Assembly (NCBI GenBank): GCA_023229425.1
Contig: JALNZG010000009.1
Coordinates: 62,001-126,000 of the forward strand
Source: Ignavibacteriaceae bacterium
GTDB lineage: Bacteria > Bacteroidota > Ignavibacteria > Ignavibacteriales > Ignavibacteriaceae
Direction of reading: 5' to 3'
DNA: 64,000 nucleotides
In this document: one piece after another, positions 7,457 through 14,243 of the stretch
How positions within the stretch are numbered: the stretch's first letter is position 1
Layout of the letters: every line of letters begins with the position of its first letter
Notes under the pieces: generated by a model
Seen by the model: the letters and a program-made list of their open reading frames with translations, nothing else
Database searches by the model: none
What the model was told of the DNA's origin: nothing
Position numbers and translations under genes: made by a program

Positions 7457-8743
7457 TTAATTCCTTTTACCTATTTCTATAATTCCACGTCCTTGATTCT
7501 GTCCGCAAATAACAACCACATCTTCTTTTACATTAACTTTCGAATACCCTTTATCATTTGGAGAACTCATCACTTTCCAGTTTACACCGTTAAAATGGGA
7601 TATGAAACCATAGTCACCAATAATAAAAATATCATTGATATTATTTCCCCTAACCGAATTCATTCCAACTGCGGGTAAAGTAATTTGATTCCAATATCCA
7701 AACTTATTTTCAAATGCCCCCTCACCACAGACAAATAAAAAGTTCTCTTTTGCCGTCCAAGCAGAATAAAGCCGTACATCTTTATTCCATAGAAATGAAT
7801 CCACTTTGTTATTAGTGATCCTTAATATTTTTTTATCTCCAGGTTCAAAAAAAGATGATACAGGACAATAAAGAATAGAGTTGCCGACTTTATCTTCTAT
7901 TCCCCAGACATCGTTAATAATCGAAGTCGTTCCGCTTTCTATCTTCTTCCAGCTCGTTCCATTGTAGTGGGCAATGTTCCCGCCGTTGCCTACCGCATAT
8001 AAATCACTGCTACTTGTTCCCCAAATTTTGTTAATAGAAAACGACCAAGGTGAACATTGTGTTGATATTTGACTTGTTCCATTTATTCTCGCGACTTGGT
8101 CTCCATCCATAGCAATCCAAATATCTTTTTCACTAAAAGCATAGATTGATTTTGCTGGGTAAGCTGTCAAACTAGTTTGTCCACAAATAGTATAAAACAT
8201 AATCCTCTTCAATTCCCACGTATTTCCATCCCAATGTACAGCGTTAAAAGCATGCGGGTCTGTATTTCCTAATGAGTCTTTCATATAAATTTCACCCACT
8301 GCCCAAATGTTATTTTCATCTATTATGGCAACATCGTAAAGGGTACTGCTGCTATGCTCGCCAAAGGTAAATGTTTGCCAGGTAAAGTTGTGGGTAGTGG
8401 TATCCATCGTTTTGGCAATTACTTCGTTGGTGGTTTGCTGCTGGTTGTTGGCGGCAAAGACTGCTTTTATTTTATAGCTCTGGTTTGGGAGGAGAGAATC
8501 AACGCAAAGTACAGTATCGCTGCTTACAAGTGTAAGGTTTTGGTTTGGCTTATCATCAACGAATAATGTTAATAAGCTTGGGTTTTGGAAATTGGCACTT
8601 GTAATTTTTACCCAAGCTTCGGTACAAGAAACATCTTCTACGCTTAGAGTAAAAGGGCTGTCCGGTCCGGTTAACGTCTTCTTACAATTAAAATTTAGTA
8701 ATGCAAAACTTATTAATACAATAAAGAGAAGTTGTTTTTTCAT
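7457..8743 (-). CDS. Lipoprotein with N-terminal Ig/FnIII-like domain and beta-propeller-like body
   Basis: A 428-residue predicted lipoprotein: signal peptide, lipobox LNFNC with Cys20, then a short beta-domain (about 32-110) resembling fibronectin III. The rest has repeated strands with W/DVWGI and IWGTSSSDLYAVGN-type motifs spaced about 45-50 residues apart, typical of bacterial beta-propellers of the photosystem-assembly or sialidase-like kind. No enzymatic residues are recognised. It is a tandem paralogue of the gene at 8740-10110, whose stop codon overlaps this ATG by 4 bases, so the two are translationally coupled. Both are probably surface-exposed binding proteins, which is inference. 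Confidence 0.8.
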   Translation of the reverse strand: MKKQLLFIVLISFALLNFNCKKTLTGPDSPFTLSVEDVSCTEAWVKITSANFQNPSLLTLFVDDKPNQNLTLVSSDTVLCVDSLLPNQSYKIKAVFAANNQQQTTNEVIAKTMDTTTHNFTWQTFTFGEHSSSTLYDVAIIDENNIWAVGEIYMKDSLGNTDPHAFNAVHWDGNTWELKRIMFYTICGQTSLTAYPAKSIYAFSEKDIWIAMDGDQVARINGTSQISTQCSPWSFSINKIWGTSSSDLYAVGNGGNIAHYNGTSWKKIESGTTSIINDVWGIEDKVGNSILYCPVSSFFEPGDKKILRITNNKVDSFLWNKDVRLYSAWTAKENFLFVCGEGAFENKFGYWNQITLPAVGMNSVRGNNINDIFIIGDYGFISHFNGVNWKVMSSPNDKGYSKVNVKEDVVVICGQNQGRGIIEIGKRN

Positions 8744-10110
8744 ATTTGTTTTCCTATTGAGATAATTGCTTTGCTGTTTTTTTCACCAACTGTAACTATT
8801 GTTTTCCCTTTTATATCGCATGACTTAAATGATGCACTCGCTTCAACATAATGATGCTGCCAGTTTACTCCATTGAAATGAGTTATTAAACCGGAACCAC
8901 CAACAGCATAAATATTATTAACGGCATCTCCCCGTATTCTATAAATTAGACTTGCATCAATGTTAACCTTAGACCATACATTATTTGCGTATTTAAATAA
9001 TCCATGTCCCCCTGCATACAATTGGTTTGTATTGGGCGCCCAAGAAGTATAAATATTTCCAAAAATATTTGAGGTTAATGTATTGATATGATTGTTTGAA
9101 ATTTCAAGAATCCCTTTGAGAGTGGTTTCGAAATCTGATACAGCACAATAAATTCTTTGGCTTCCATCTTTCCCGGTTATGCCATAGACATCATAAATAT
9201 TTGTTGTTGTCCCGCTTTCTATCTTCTGCCAACTCTTTCCATCGTAGTGTACGATAGTTCCTTTTCTTCCAACAAAATACAGATCATTGATAGATGTTCC
9301 CCAAATTTTGCTTACTCCACCGTCATCTTGATTCAAAACACCCATATCCCAAAGATGGTATAATTTCCAACCATTTGATTGAGGTAAATATGGTAAACCA
9401 CTGGAAAAAATAATTTGATTATTGGGAAGAGCAAAAACACCCTCTAATGGTGCAACCGTTTGATTTCCTTTATACTCAACGGAAATCTTTTTAACTTCCC
9501 ATTCCTTTCCATCCCAATGCACGGCGTTATATGCTATGGGGTCTGGGATGCCAAGAGAATCGTTCATATATATTTCACCAACCGCCCAAATATTGTTTTC
9601 ATCTATTATGGCAACATCGTAAAGTGTGCTACTGCTGTGTTCACCAAAAGTAAAAGTTTGCCAGGTAAAATTGTGGGAGGTGGTATCAAGTGTGGTTGCC
9701 TGTGCCTCTGTTGTTATAGGTTTTGTGTTATTGGTTGTCAGTAGGGCGTTAAAGGTGTAACTTTTGTTTGGCAAGAGAGAGTCAACATAAAGTACAGTAT
9801 CGCTGCTTACAAGCGTAATGCTTTGGTTAGCTTCGTTATTTACATACAGCGTAAGCGTATTTGGTGTTTGGTAATTGGTACTTGTTATTTTTACCCACGC
9901 TTCCGTGCAAGAAACATCTTCTACGCTCACGGAAAGGGTTTCGTTTGGTTCTGTTGGAGATTTTTTACAGCCAAAGTTAAGGAGCATAAAGAGTACCATA
10001 ACCAAAGGAAAGAAGGAAGAAGGAAAAAAGAAAACGGATTTATATAGTTTCATAAACACCATTAAGTTTTTATTTACTAAACTAAAAGTAAGCATCACTA
10101 TTTTTTTCAT
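8740..10110 (-). CDS. Tandem paralogue: lipoprotein with FnIII-like and beta-propeller-like regions
   Basis: A 456-residue predicted lipoprotein sharing architecture and long identical stretches with the gene at 7457. The start at 10110 is chosen because GGAG lies 8-9 bases upstream; it gives a long n-region before the hydrophobic segment and lipobox LNFGC. Alternative in-frame ATGs are at 10062 and 10053, the latter giving a more standard signal peptide (MKLYKSVFFFP). An upstream ATG at 10185 has no such support. A run of 37 residues around HNFTWQTFTFGEH and WAVGEIYM is identical in both paralogues although the DNA differs at many silent positions. Function unknown. Confidence 0.78.
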   Translation of the reverse strand: MKKIVMLTFSLVNKNLMVFMKLYKSVFFFPSSFFPLVMVLFMLLNFGCKKSPTEPNETLSVSVEDVSCTEAWVKITSTNYQTPNTLTLYVNNEANQSITLVSSDTVLYVDSLLPNKSYTFNALLTTNNTKPITTEAQATTLDTTSHNFTWQTFTFGEHSSSTLYDVAIIDENNIWAVGEIYMNDSLGIPDPIAYNAVHWDGKEWEVKKISVEYKGNQTVAPLEGVFALPNNQIIFSSGLPYLPQSNGWKLYHLWDMGVLNQDDGGVSKIWGTSINDLYFVGRKGTIVHYDGKSWQKIESGTTTNIYDVYGITGKDGSQRIYCAVSDFETTLKGILEISNNHINTLTSNIFGNIYTSWAPNTNQLYAGGHGLFKYANNVWSKVNIDASLIYRIRGDAVNNIYAVGGSGLITHFNGVNWQHHYVEASASFKSCDIKGKTIVTVGEKNSKAIISIGKQI

Positions 10111-10178
10111 TTGAAAACTCCAAAATTGAAATAACAAAATAACATTCAAAATTCTTTTGCAAACTATAGGTTTAGATC

Positions 10179-10230
10179 CTTCCATTCGTCTCTGTCAAGG
10201 AATATTCCTTGGCAGCCGAGGAAAGTTTGT
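10179..10230 (-). repeat. Dispersed hairpin repeat, copy 1
   Basis: Contains CAAGGA-ATAT-TCCTTG (10196-10211). Read on the minus strand, it aligns with 35973-36023: both have CTCGGCT, the CAAGGA/TCCTTG hairpin, GACAGAG and AATGGAAG in the same order. The hairpin loop differs (ATAT versus CCAC) while the stem is kept. Confidence 0.6.
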
Positions 10231-10295
10231 TTAGTGTTAAAGAATTTTTGCTGTTAATATACAATCTTGTCTCAATAAGCTGTTTGTTCATAGTT

Positions 10296-10496
10296 AAAAA
10301 AGCCGGCTTAATTTAGGATTAAATTAAACCGGTTTACCTATTGACCCGAATCAGAACTTGCATATTTTTTCTCCCACGCCCACTTTTGCAAGTGAACATT
10401 TTTTTGTTCTCCCAAATAAAAGCTTTTTCTACGGCAAAAAACAGTAGGCAACCCCCTACAAATGAGTAGGACACCTCCTACTATTTTTCATCCGGA
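10296..10496 (-). ncRNA. Conserved structured element, copy A (candidate small RNA)
   Basis: Read on the minus strand, this 201-base stretch matches 58325-58546 almost base for base through the middle (about 95 bases from 10443 down to about 10355). In order it holds two GTAGG-N6-CCTAC dyads, a conserved block with a CACTT-GCAA-AAGTG hairpin, a more variable stretch, and a terminal hairpin at 10303-10332 (13 pairs, one of them G-U) followed by six Ts at 10296-10301. No conserved reading frame fits: the one possible ATG frame is stopped at once in the other copy. The rest of 10111-10574 holds only the repeat at 10179 and the regulatory sites. Confidence 0.6.
10444..10481. promoter_or_regulatory. 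Two phased GTAGG-N6-CCTAC dyads (candidate operator array)
   Basis: The dyads are at 10444-10459 (GTAGG CAACCC CCTAC) and 10466-10481 (GTAGG ACACCT CCTAC), exactly 22 bp apart, about two helical turns. The same array with three members lies at 58340-58399. The array is about 95 bp upstream of the 10575 operon, which encodes a LuxR-type response regulator, and at the head of the divergent non-coding element. Binding by that regulator is inference. Confidence 0.6.
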
Positions 10497-10574
10497 CGGA
10501 GGGGAAAAAAGTAAAAAGTTTATTTGTTTAACAAAATCTTACTATTTTGAGTTTACACTTATCCGAAGTTTAAA

Positions 10575-10958
10575 ATGGAACAAAATACAAATGAGTATGG
10601 GAAAATATTTTCCCTTTCAGAAGCAGTACATCTTTTCGGAGAAGTAAAAATTTCGTTTCCGGTCAATTCAAAGGAACTGCTCACCCATTGTTCAAAAACG
10701 GAATCTGTAATTATGTTTGGCGTTGAAAATGCGACTCTTTTTATTGCAGGAAAAGGGCGAAATATTCTACAGCCGGCTGGTGTAACGTTATCACCGGAAT
10801 TCGCCATGCGAGTTTTTCAGATACTAAAAGTAGAAGAATTGTTAAAATTAGGGAATAGTGAGATTACGGAAATTGAGTTACGCGATGAAGTGCTCGATTT
10901 GAAGAATGGAGAATTTATTTTAGAATTAGGGATGCCATGTCCTCCTTATTGTGCTTGA
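10575..10958 (+). CDS. Hypothetical protein, first gene of a signalling operon
   Basis: A 127-residue soluble protein with no recognised domain, signal peptide or membrane segment. It has a mixed alpha/beta pattern and ends in LGMPCPPYCA, a C-terminal Cys-Pro-Pro-Tyr-Cys that could be a metal or thiol site. It is followed after 11 bases by a membrane protein and then a small membrane protein and a response regulator, so it is probably the first gene of that operon. The phased dyads at 10444-10481 lie upstream. No Shine-Dalgarno is obvious, which is common in this phylum. Confidence 0.7.
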   Translation: MEQNTNEYGKIFSLSEAVHLFGEVKISFPVNSKELLTHCSKTESVIMFGVENATLFIAGKGRNILQPAGVTLSPEFAMRVFQILKVEELLKLGNSEITEIELRDEVLDLKNGEFILELGMPCPPYCA

Positions 10959-10969
10959 ACTAATGTAAA

Positions 10970-11596
10970 ATGAAATTTTTAAGTCCAATTTCGCAAATCT
11001 TGCTTTTTTTCTCGCTCTTCTTGTTTCTTTTTAATAAAATCGAGATAGAAAAAGAAAAAAAGCTTTTTGTTCTCTATATCGTTCTTGCTTTTTTCTCGGA
11101 AGTAATATCAATTGTAACTTGGTACTTTAATATCAGAAATGTATGGCTCGCACACCTTTATCTTCCTGTCGAATTTATTCTTTTCTTCTTGATCCTGCTC
11201 CGATGGGAAAACCGGTACCGGAAGTATTGGATAGCAGGGGGAATTTCAATTGGGACATACATTGTGATAGATTATTTTTTCTTAACCGATTTTTCTCATT
11301 ATGCAATTATGGCGATGAGTCTGCAAAACTTTTTTTTCTTTTTGTTTTCAGCGCGGATACTGATAGAAATAACTACTAGAAATTTTATTCCTTTTTATAA
11401 AGATGAGAGATTCTATGTTGTTGCGGGTATATTTATCTATACCAGCTTAACTTCATTAATGTACTTATTTTATAATTTTTTTCAAGTTTTGCTTCCATTT
11501 TATATCGTTACTTTTGCCGGAGTTAGTTTAAATTTAATGTTTACAGGATCAATGTTGTGTTATTACAGATACAGGAAAATATTGTCTCAAATTTAA
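10970..11596 (+). CDS. Integral membrane protein of a putative signalling operon
   Basis: A 208-residue, very hydrophobic protein with about six or seven predicted membrane helices starting at residues 5-20 (SQILLFFSLFLFLF). Short charged loops are seen, for example IEIEKEKK and RWENRYRKY. No known family is recognised; the layout resembles the sensing membrane domains of some histidine kinases, but there is no kinase part. It overlaps the next gene by 40 bases and sits in an operon ending with a response regulator, so a sensing or ligand-binding role is plausible but inferred. Confidence 0.75.
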   Translation: MKFLSPISQILLFFSLFLFLFNKIEIEKEKKLFVLYIVLAFFSEVISIVTWYFNIRNVWLAHLYLPVEFILFFLILLRWENRYRKYWIAGGISIGTYIVIDYFFLTDFSHYAIMAMSLQNFFFFLFSARILIEITTRNFIPFYKDERFYVVAGIFIYTSLTSLMYLFYNFFQVLLPFYIVTFAGVSLNLMFTGSMLCYYRYRKILSQI

Positions 11597-11766
11597 GTTT
11601 TATTGCACTTACCGTCCTTATTATTTTGGTGCTGATAATTCTTCTTTTTTATTTCATCATCCGGGACCGCAAACGGCGCGATGAAATTCATGATCTAAAA
11701 AATCAACTAAATACTTTACTTTTACAGCGCGAACTGGAAAATGAAGAAAAAAATTCTCATAGCTGA
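11557..11766 (+). CDS. Small single-pass membrane protein with coiled-coil tail
   Basis: A 69-residue protein with one membrane helix (about 15-37, ALTVLIILVLIILLFYFII) and a charged coiled-coil tail (RDRKRRDEIHDLKNQLNTLLLQRELENEE). It resembles the helix-plus-linker of a histidine kinase cut off before its catalytic domains. The GTG start at 11557 is preceded by AGGA at 11545-11548, 8 bases upstream. It overlaps the membrane protein before it by 40 bases and the response regulator after it by 26 bases, which supports coupled translation. Function unknown. Confidence 0.65.
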   Translation: MLLQIQENIVSNLSFIALTVLIILVLIILLFYFIIRDRKRRDEIHDLKNQLNTLLLQRELENEEKNSHS

Positions 11767-12355
11767 AGATGAACAACTTCACCGCTTTTATCTAAAAAGG
11801 GATATTGAAAGAGAGCGGGCTGATGTATATGAAGTAGTCGGCGAAGCGGCTAACGGGCTTGAATTGCTGAAACTGTGGAAGCAGCTTTCACCCGATATCA
11901 TTATAGCTGATTTGAAAATGCCGGTATTAACCGGAGGTGAAGCGGTAAAAGAAATCCGCAGAATTGACACAACAGTAAAAATAATTGTCCTTACCAGCCG
12001 TGAAGAAAAATTTTTGTTTGAGGCTTTACATCCTTTTGTTGATGCTTATCTAATAAAAGGAAAAGAAAGTCCGGAAGGCGTTTTGGAAAAACTTGATGAA
12101 GTAGCCGGATTTAGTCAACCTCAAATACGAAAATATCTAACTTCTATGTTTGTTAGCGGAGGAGATCATTGCTCTGAACTGAAAAACAAGATAATTGAAA
12201 AGATTAAAGAAGGAGCAACGAATAGAGAAATTGCAATTGAGTTAAGTATTTCAAAAAAATATGTAGAAAAATTATTAACAGAACTCTTTAAGCAATATGA
12301 TACAAAAAACCGGGCTGAATTGAGGATAAAAATAATTGAAATGGAGCGGTTGTAG
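11741..12355 (+). CDS. Orphan response regulator, receiver plus LuxR-type helix-turn-helix
   Basis: A 204-residue NarL/FixJ-type response regulator. The receiver domain has acidic Glu9-Asp10, phosphoacceptor Asp57 in IIIADLKMP, Thr85 and Lys106. The C-terminal helix-turn-helix is at about 148-195 (IIEKIKEGATNREIAIELSISKKYVEKLLTELFKQY is split here by the turn near ISKK). No histidine kinase is adjacent; the partners are two membrane proteins and a small protein in the same operon. The nearest kinase in the window is the TPR kinase at 52750. It is a natural candidate for binding the phased dyads at 10444-10481 and 58340-58399, though this is untested. Confidence 0.9.
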   Translation: MKKKILIAEDEQLHRFYLKRDIERERADVYEVVGEAANGLELLKLWKQLSPDIIIADLKMPVLTGGEAVKEIRRIDTTVKIIVLTSREEKFLFEALHPFVDAYLIKGKESPEGVLEKLDEVAGFSQPQIRKYLTSMFVSGGDHCSELKNKIIEKIKEGATNREIAIELSISKKYVEKLLTELFKQYDTKNRAELRIKIIEMERL

Positions 12356-12430
12356 TAAAATTATCTTCTTATCGGCGGTCTTATCCGGAAAGAATTTAAT
12401 CCCTTCCCAGAGAGCAAAAGATATTAATCC

Positions 12431-12462
12431 CTTGCTAATTCTTAAAATAAATGGTAACTTTA
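12431..12462 (+). promoter_or_regulatory. Bacteroidota-type promoter of the rimP operon
   Basis: CTTG at 12431-12434, a 20-base spacer, then TAACTTTA at 12455-12462, close to the TTTG-N19-21-TAnnTTTG consensus. The transcript would start at about 12468. Confidence 0.55.
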
Positions 12463-12474
12463 GCAAGTAATTTT

Positions 12475-12496
12475 TCGCCCGTATCGGGCGATTTTT
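12475..12496 (+). promoter_or_regulatory. Hairpin plus U-tract at the 5' end of the rimP transcript
   Basis: TCGCCCG-TAT-CGGGCGA (12475-12491) followed by TTTTTG. It begins only a few bases after the predicted transcript start and ends 11 bases before the rimP ATG. This is the same arrangement as at queC (1485-1512), so it may be a leader control hairpin rather than an ordinary terminator. Confidence 0.55.
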
Positions 12497-12502
12497 GTTT
12501 GT

Positions 12503-12961
12503 ATGCAGTTATTAGAAAAAAAAATAGTAAACATTACCAAAGAAGTAACAGACCAAAATGGTTTGTTGCTGGTTGATTTCCTTTTCCGTGGTTTTCATAA
12601 TTCTACGGTAATAGAAGTATATATTGACGGTGAAAAAAGCGTTTCGGTTGATGACTGTGCAAAAATCAGCAGAGAAATTAATGAAAAAATTGAAGCCGAA
12701 AACCTTATTGAATCAGCATACCGACTTGAAGTCTCTTCTCCCGGTGTAGATAAACCGCTTAAATTTATTCAGCAATTTATAAAACACATTAACCGAAGTT
12801 TTGAACTACAGCTGGCAGAAGAGCAAGGAATAATTAAAAAGGTTACCGGCAAACTGCTTCGTATTGAGGGAGAAACCCTGGTTTTTCTTGTTCAAAAAGA
12901 AGAAGTGTCCGTTCCTTATAACACAATTAAAAAAGCAAAAGTAATTATTAGTTTTTCATGA
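12503..12961 (+). CDS. rimP: Ribosome maturation factor RimP
   Basis: RimP is needed for maturation of the 30S subunit. The 152-residue protein has the N-terminal domain motif FRGFHNSTVIEVYIDGEKSVSVDDCAKISR and the conserved YRLEVSSPGVDKPLK segment near residues 74-88, then a C-terminal SH3-like barrel. It is the first gene of the conserved rimP-nusA-infB-rbfA-truB cluster, and nusA starts 15 bases later. The start is followed by MQLLEKKIVNI, and the U-rich leader upstream shows no Shine-Dalgarno. Confidence 0.93.
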   Translation: MQLLEKKIVNITKEVTDQNGLLLVDFLFRGFHNSTVIEVYIDGEKSVSVDDCAKISREINEKIEAENLIESAYRLEVSSPGVDKPLKFIQQFIKHINRSFELQLAEEQGIIKKVTGKLLRIEGETLVFLVQKEEVSVPYNTIKKAKVIISFS

Positions 12962-12976
12962 CGGAGATCGCATAAA

Positions 12977-14221
12977 ATGAATGCAGTAATAGTTGAATCA
13001 TTCGCTCAAATGGTAAGAGAAAAAGGAATTGATAAAGATATTCTTATCGGTATCATTTCTGAAATTTTTGGACTTTTAGTAAAGAAAAAATATGGTGAAG
13101 ATGTTAATTTTGATATCGTTACCAATATGGATAGAGGCGATATCGAAATATATTTGATCCGCGAAGTTGTTGAGGTTGTTAAAGATCCAAACCATCAAAT
13201 CAGTTTGGAGGATGTAAAGCAGCGCGGAAATGAAGATGAATTGGATATCGGTGAAGATTATGTTGAGCGGCTTAAACTAGAATCCTTCGGAAGAAGATTG
13301 ATAATTTTTGCAAAACAGAGTCTTAACCAACGCATTCGTGAACTGGAAAAAGATATCGTTTATAATGAATATAAAGAACTTCTCGGCGAAATTGTTATAG
13401 GGGATATTTATCAGCTAAGAAAAACCGATATACTCGTAAACCATAACAAAAACGAACTGCTGATGCCGCGGAATGAGCAAATTCCATTTGAACGTTACCG
13501 TAAAGGAGACACTGTTCGCGCTATTGTAAAAGAAGTTAAAAAAACAACCAGCGGACCGCAAATAATTATTTCACGGGCAGATAATCTCTTCCTGCGCAGA
13601 TTATTTGAAATAGAAATTCCTGAAATCTACGACGGTATTATTAGCATAAAAGGAATTGCGCGCGAACCCGGTGAAAGGGCAAAAGTCTTTGTTGAATCCC
13701 AAGACAAAAGAATTGACGCAGTAGGCGCTTGCGTTGGAATGAAGGGTGTCCGAATTCACGCTATTGTAAGAGAATTACACAACGAAAATATCGATGTAAT
13801 TAATTATTCCGAGGATCCGGAAACGCAAATTACGCGCGCTTTAGCTCCAGGGAAACTTAAAAAAATTGAAATTAATCAACAGGAAAATAGAGTAACTGTT
13901 TTTGCAGATAGCGATCAAGCATCATTAATTGTCGGTAGAAATGGCGTCAATATTAGGTTGGCAATGAAACTAACCGGTTATCAAATTGATCTGATCCGCG
14001 AAGAAAAACCGCTTGAAGAATATGAAGACGATATTGAATTAATTGATCTTCGTGAAGAACTTAGCGAAGAAGTTTATCAAATATTGATAAATAATCGTTT
14101 CGATACGGCGGTAGAAGTACTTCAAGCCGGAGAAGAAAAGCTAAAAGAAATTCCCGAACTTGACGAAGCAAAAATTAAAGAAATTATCGAGATCATTAAA
14201 TCACAATTTGAAGAAGAGTAG
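12977..14221 (+). CDS. nusA: Transcription termination/antitermination factor NusA
   Basis: NusA binds RNA polymerase and nascent RNA to control pausing, termination and antitermination. The 414-residue protein has the N-terminal polymerase-binding domain (about 1-125), an S1 domain (about 130-200, GEIVIGDIYQLRKTDILV), KH domains (VGACVGMKGVRIHAIVREL near 252-270 and ASLIVGRNGVNIRLAMKLTG near 314-333) and a helix-hairpin-helix tail near 350-414. It lies between rimP and infB as in most bacteria. Confidence 0.95.
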   Translation: MNAVIVESFAQMVREKGIDKDILIGIISEIFGLLVKKKYGEDVNFDIVTNMDRGDIEIYLIREVVEVVKDPNHQISLEDVKQRGNEDELDIGEDYVERLKLESFGRRLIIFAKQSLNQRIRELEKDIVYNEYKELLGEIVIGDIYQLRKTDILVNHNKNELLMPRNEQIPFERYRKGDTVRAIVKEVKKTTSGPQIIISRADNLFLRRLFEIEIPEIYDGIISIKGIAREPGERAKVFVESQDKRIDAVGACVGMKGVRIHAIVRELHNENIDVINYSEDPETQITRALAPGKLKKIEINQQENRVTVFADSDQASLIVGRNGVNIRLAMKLTGYQIDLIREEKPLEEYEDDIELIDLREELSEEVYQILINNRFDTAVEVLQAGEEKLKEIPELDEAKIKEIIEIIKSQFEEE

Positions 14222-14243
14222 TTAAATACAGGTTATTCGTTCT

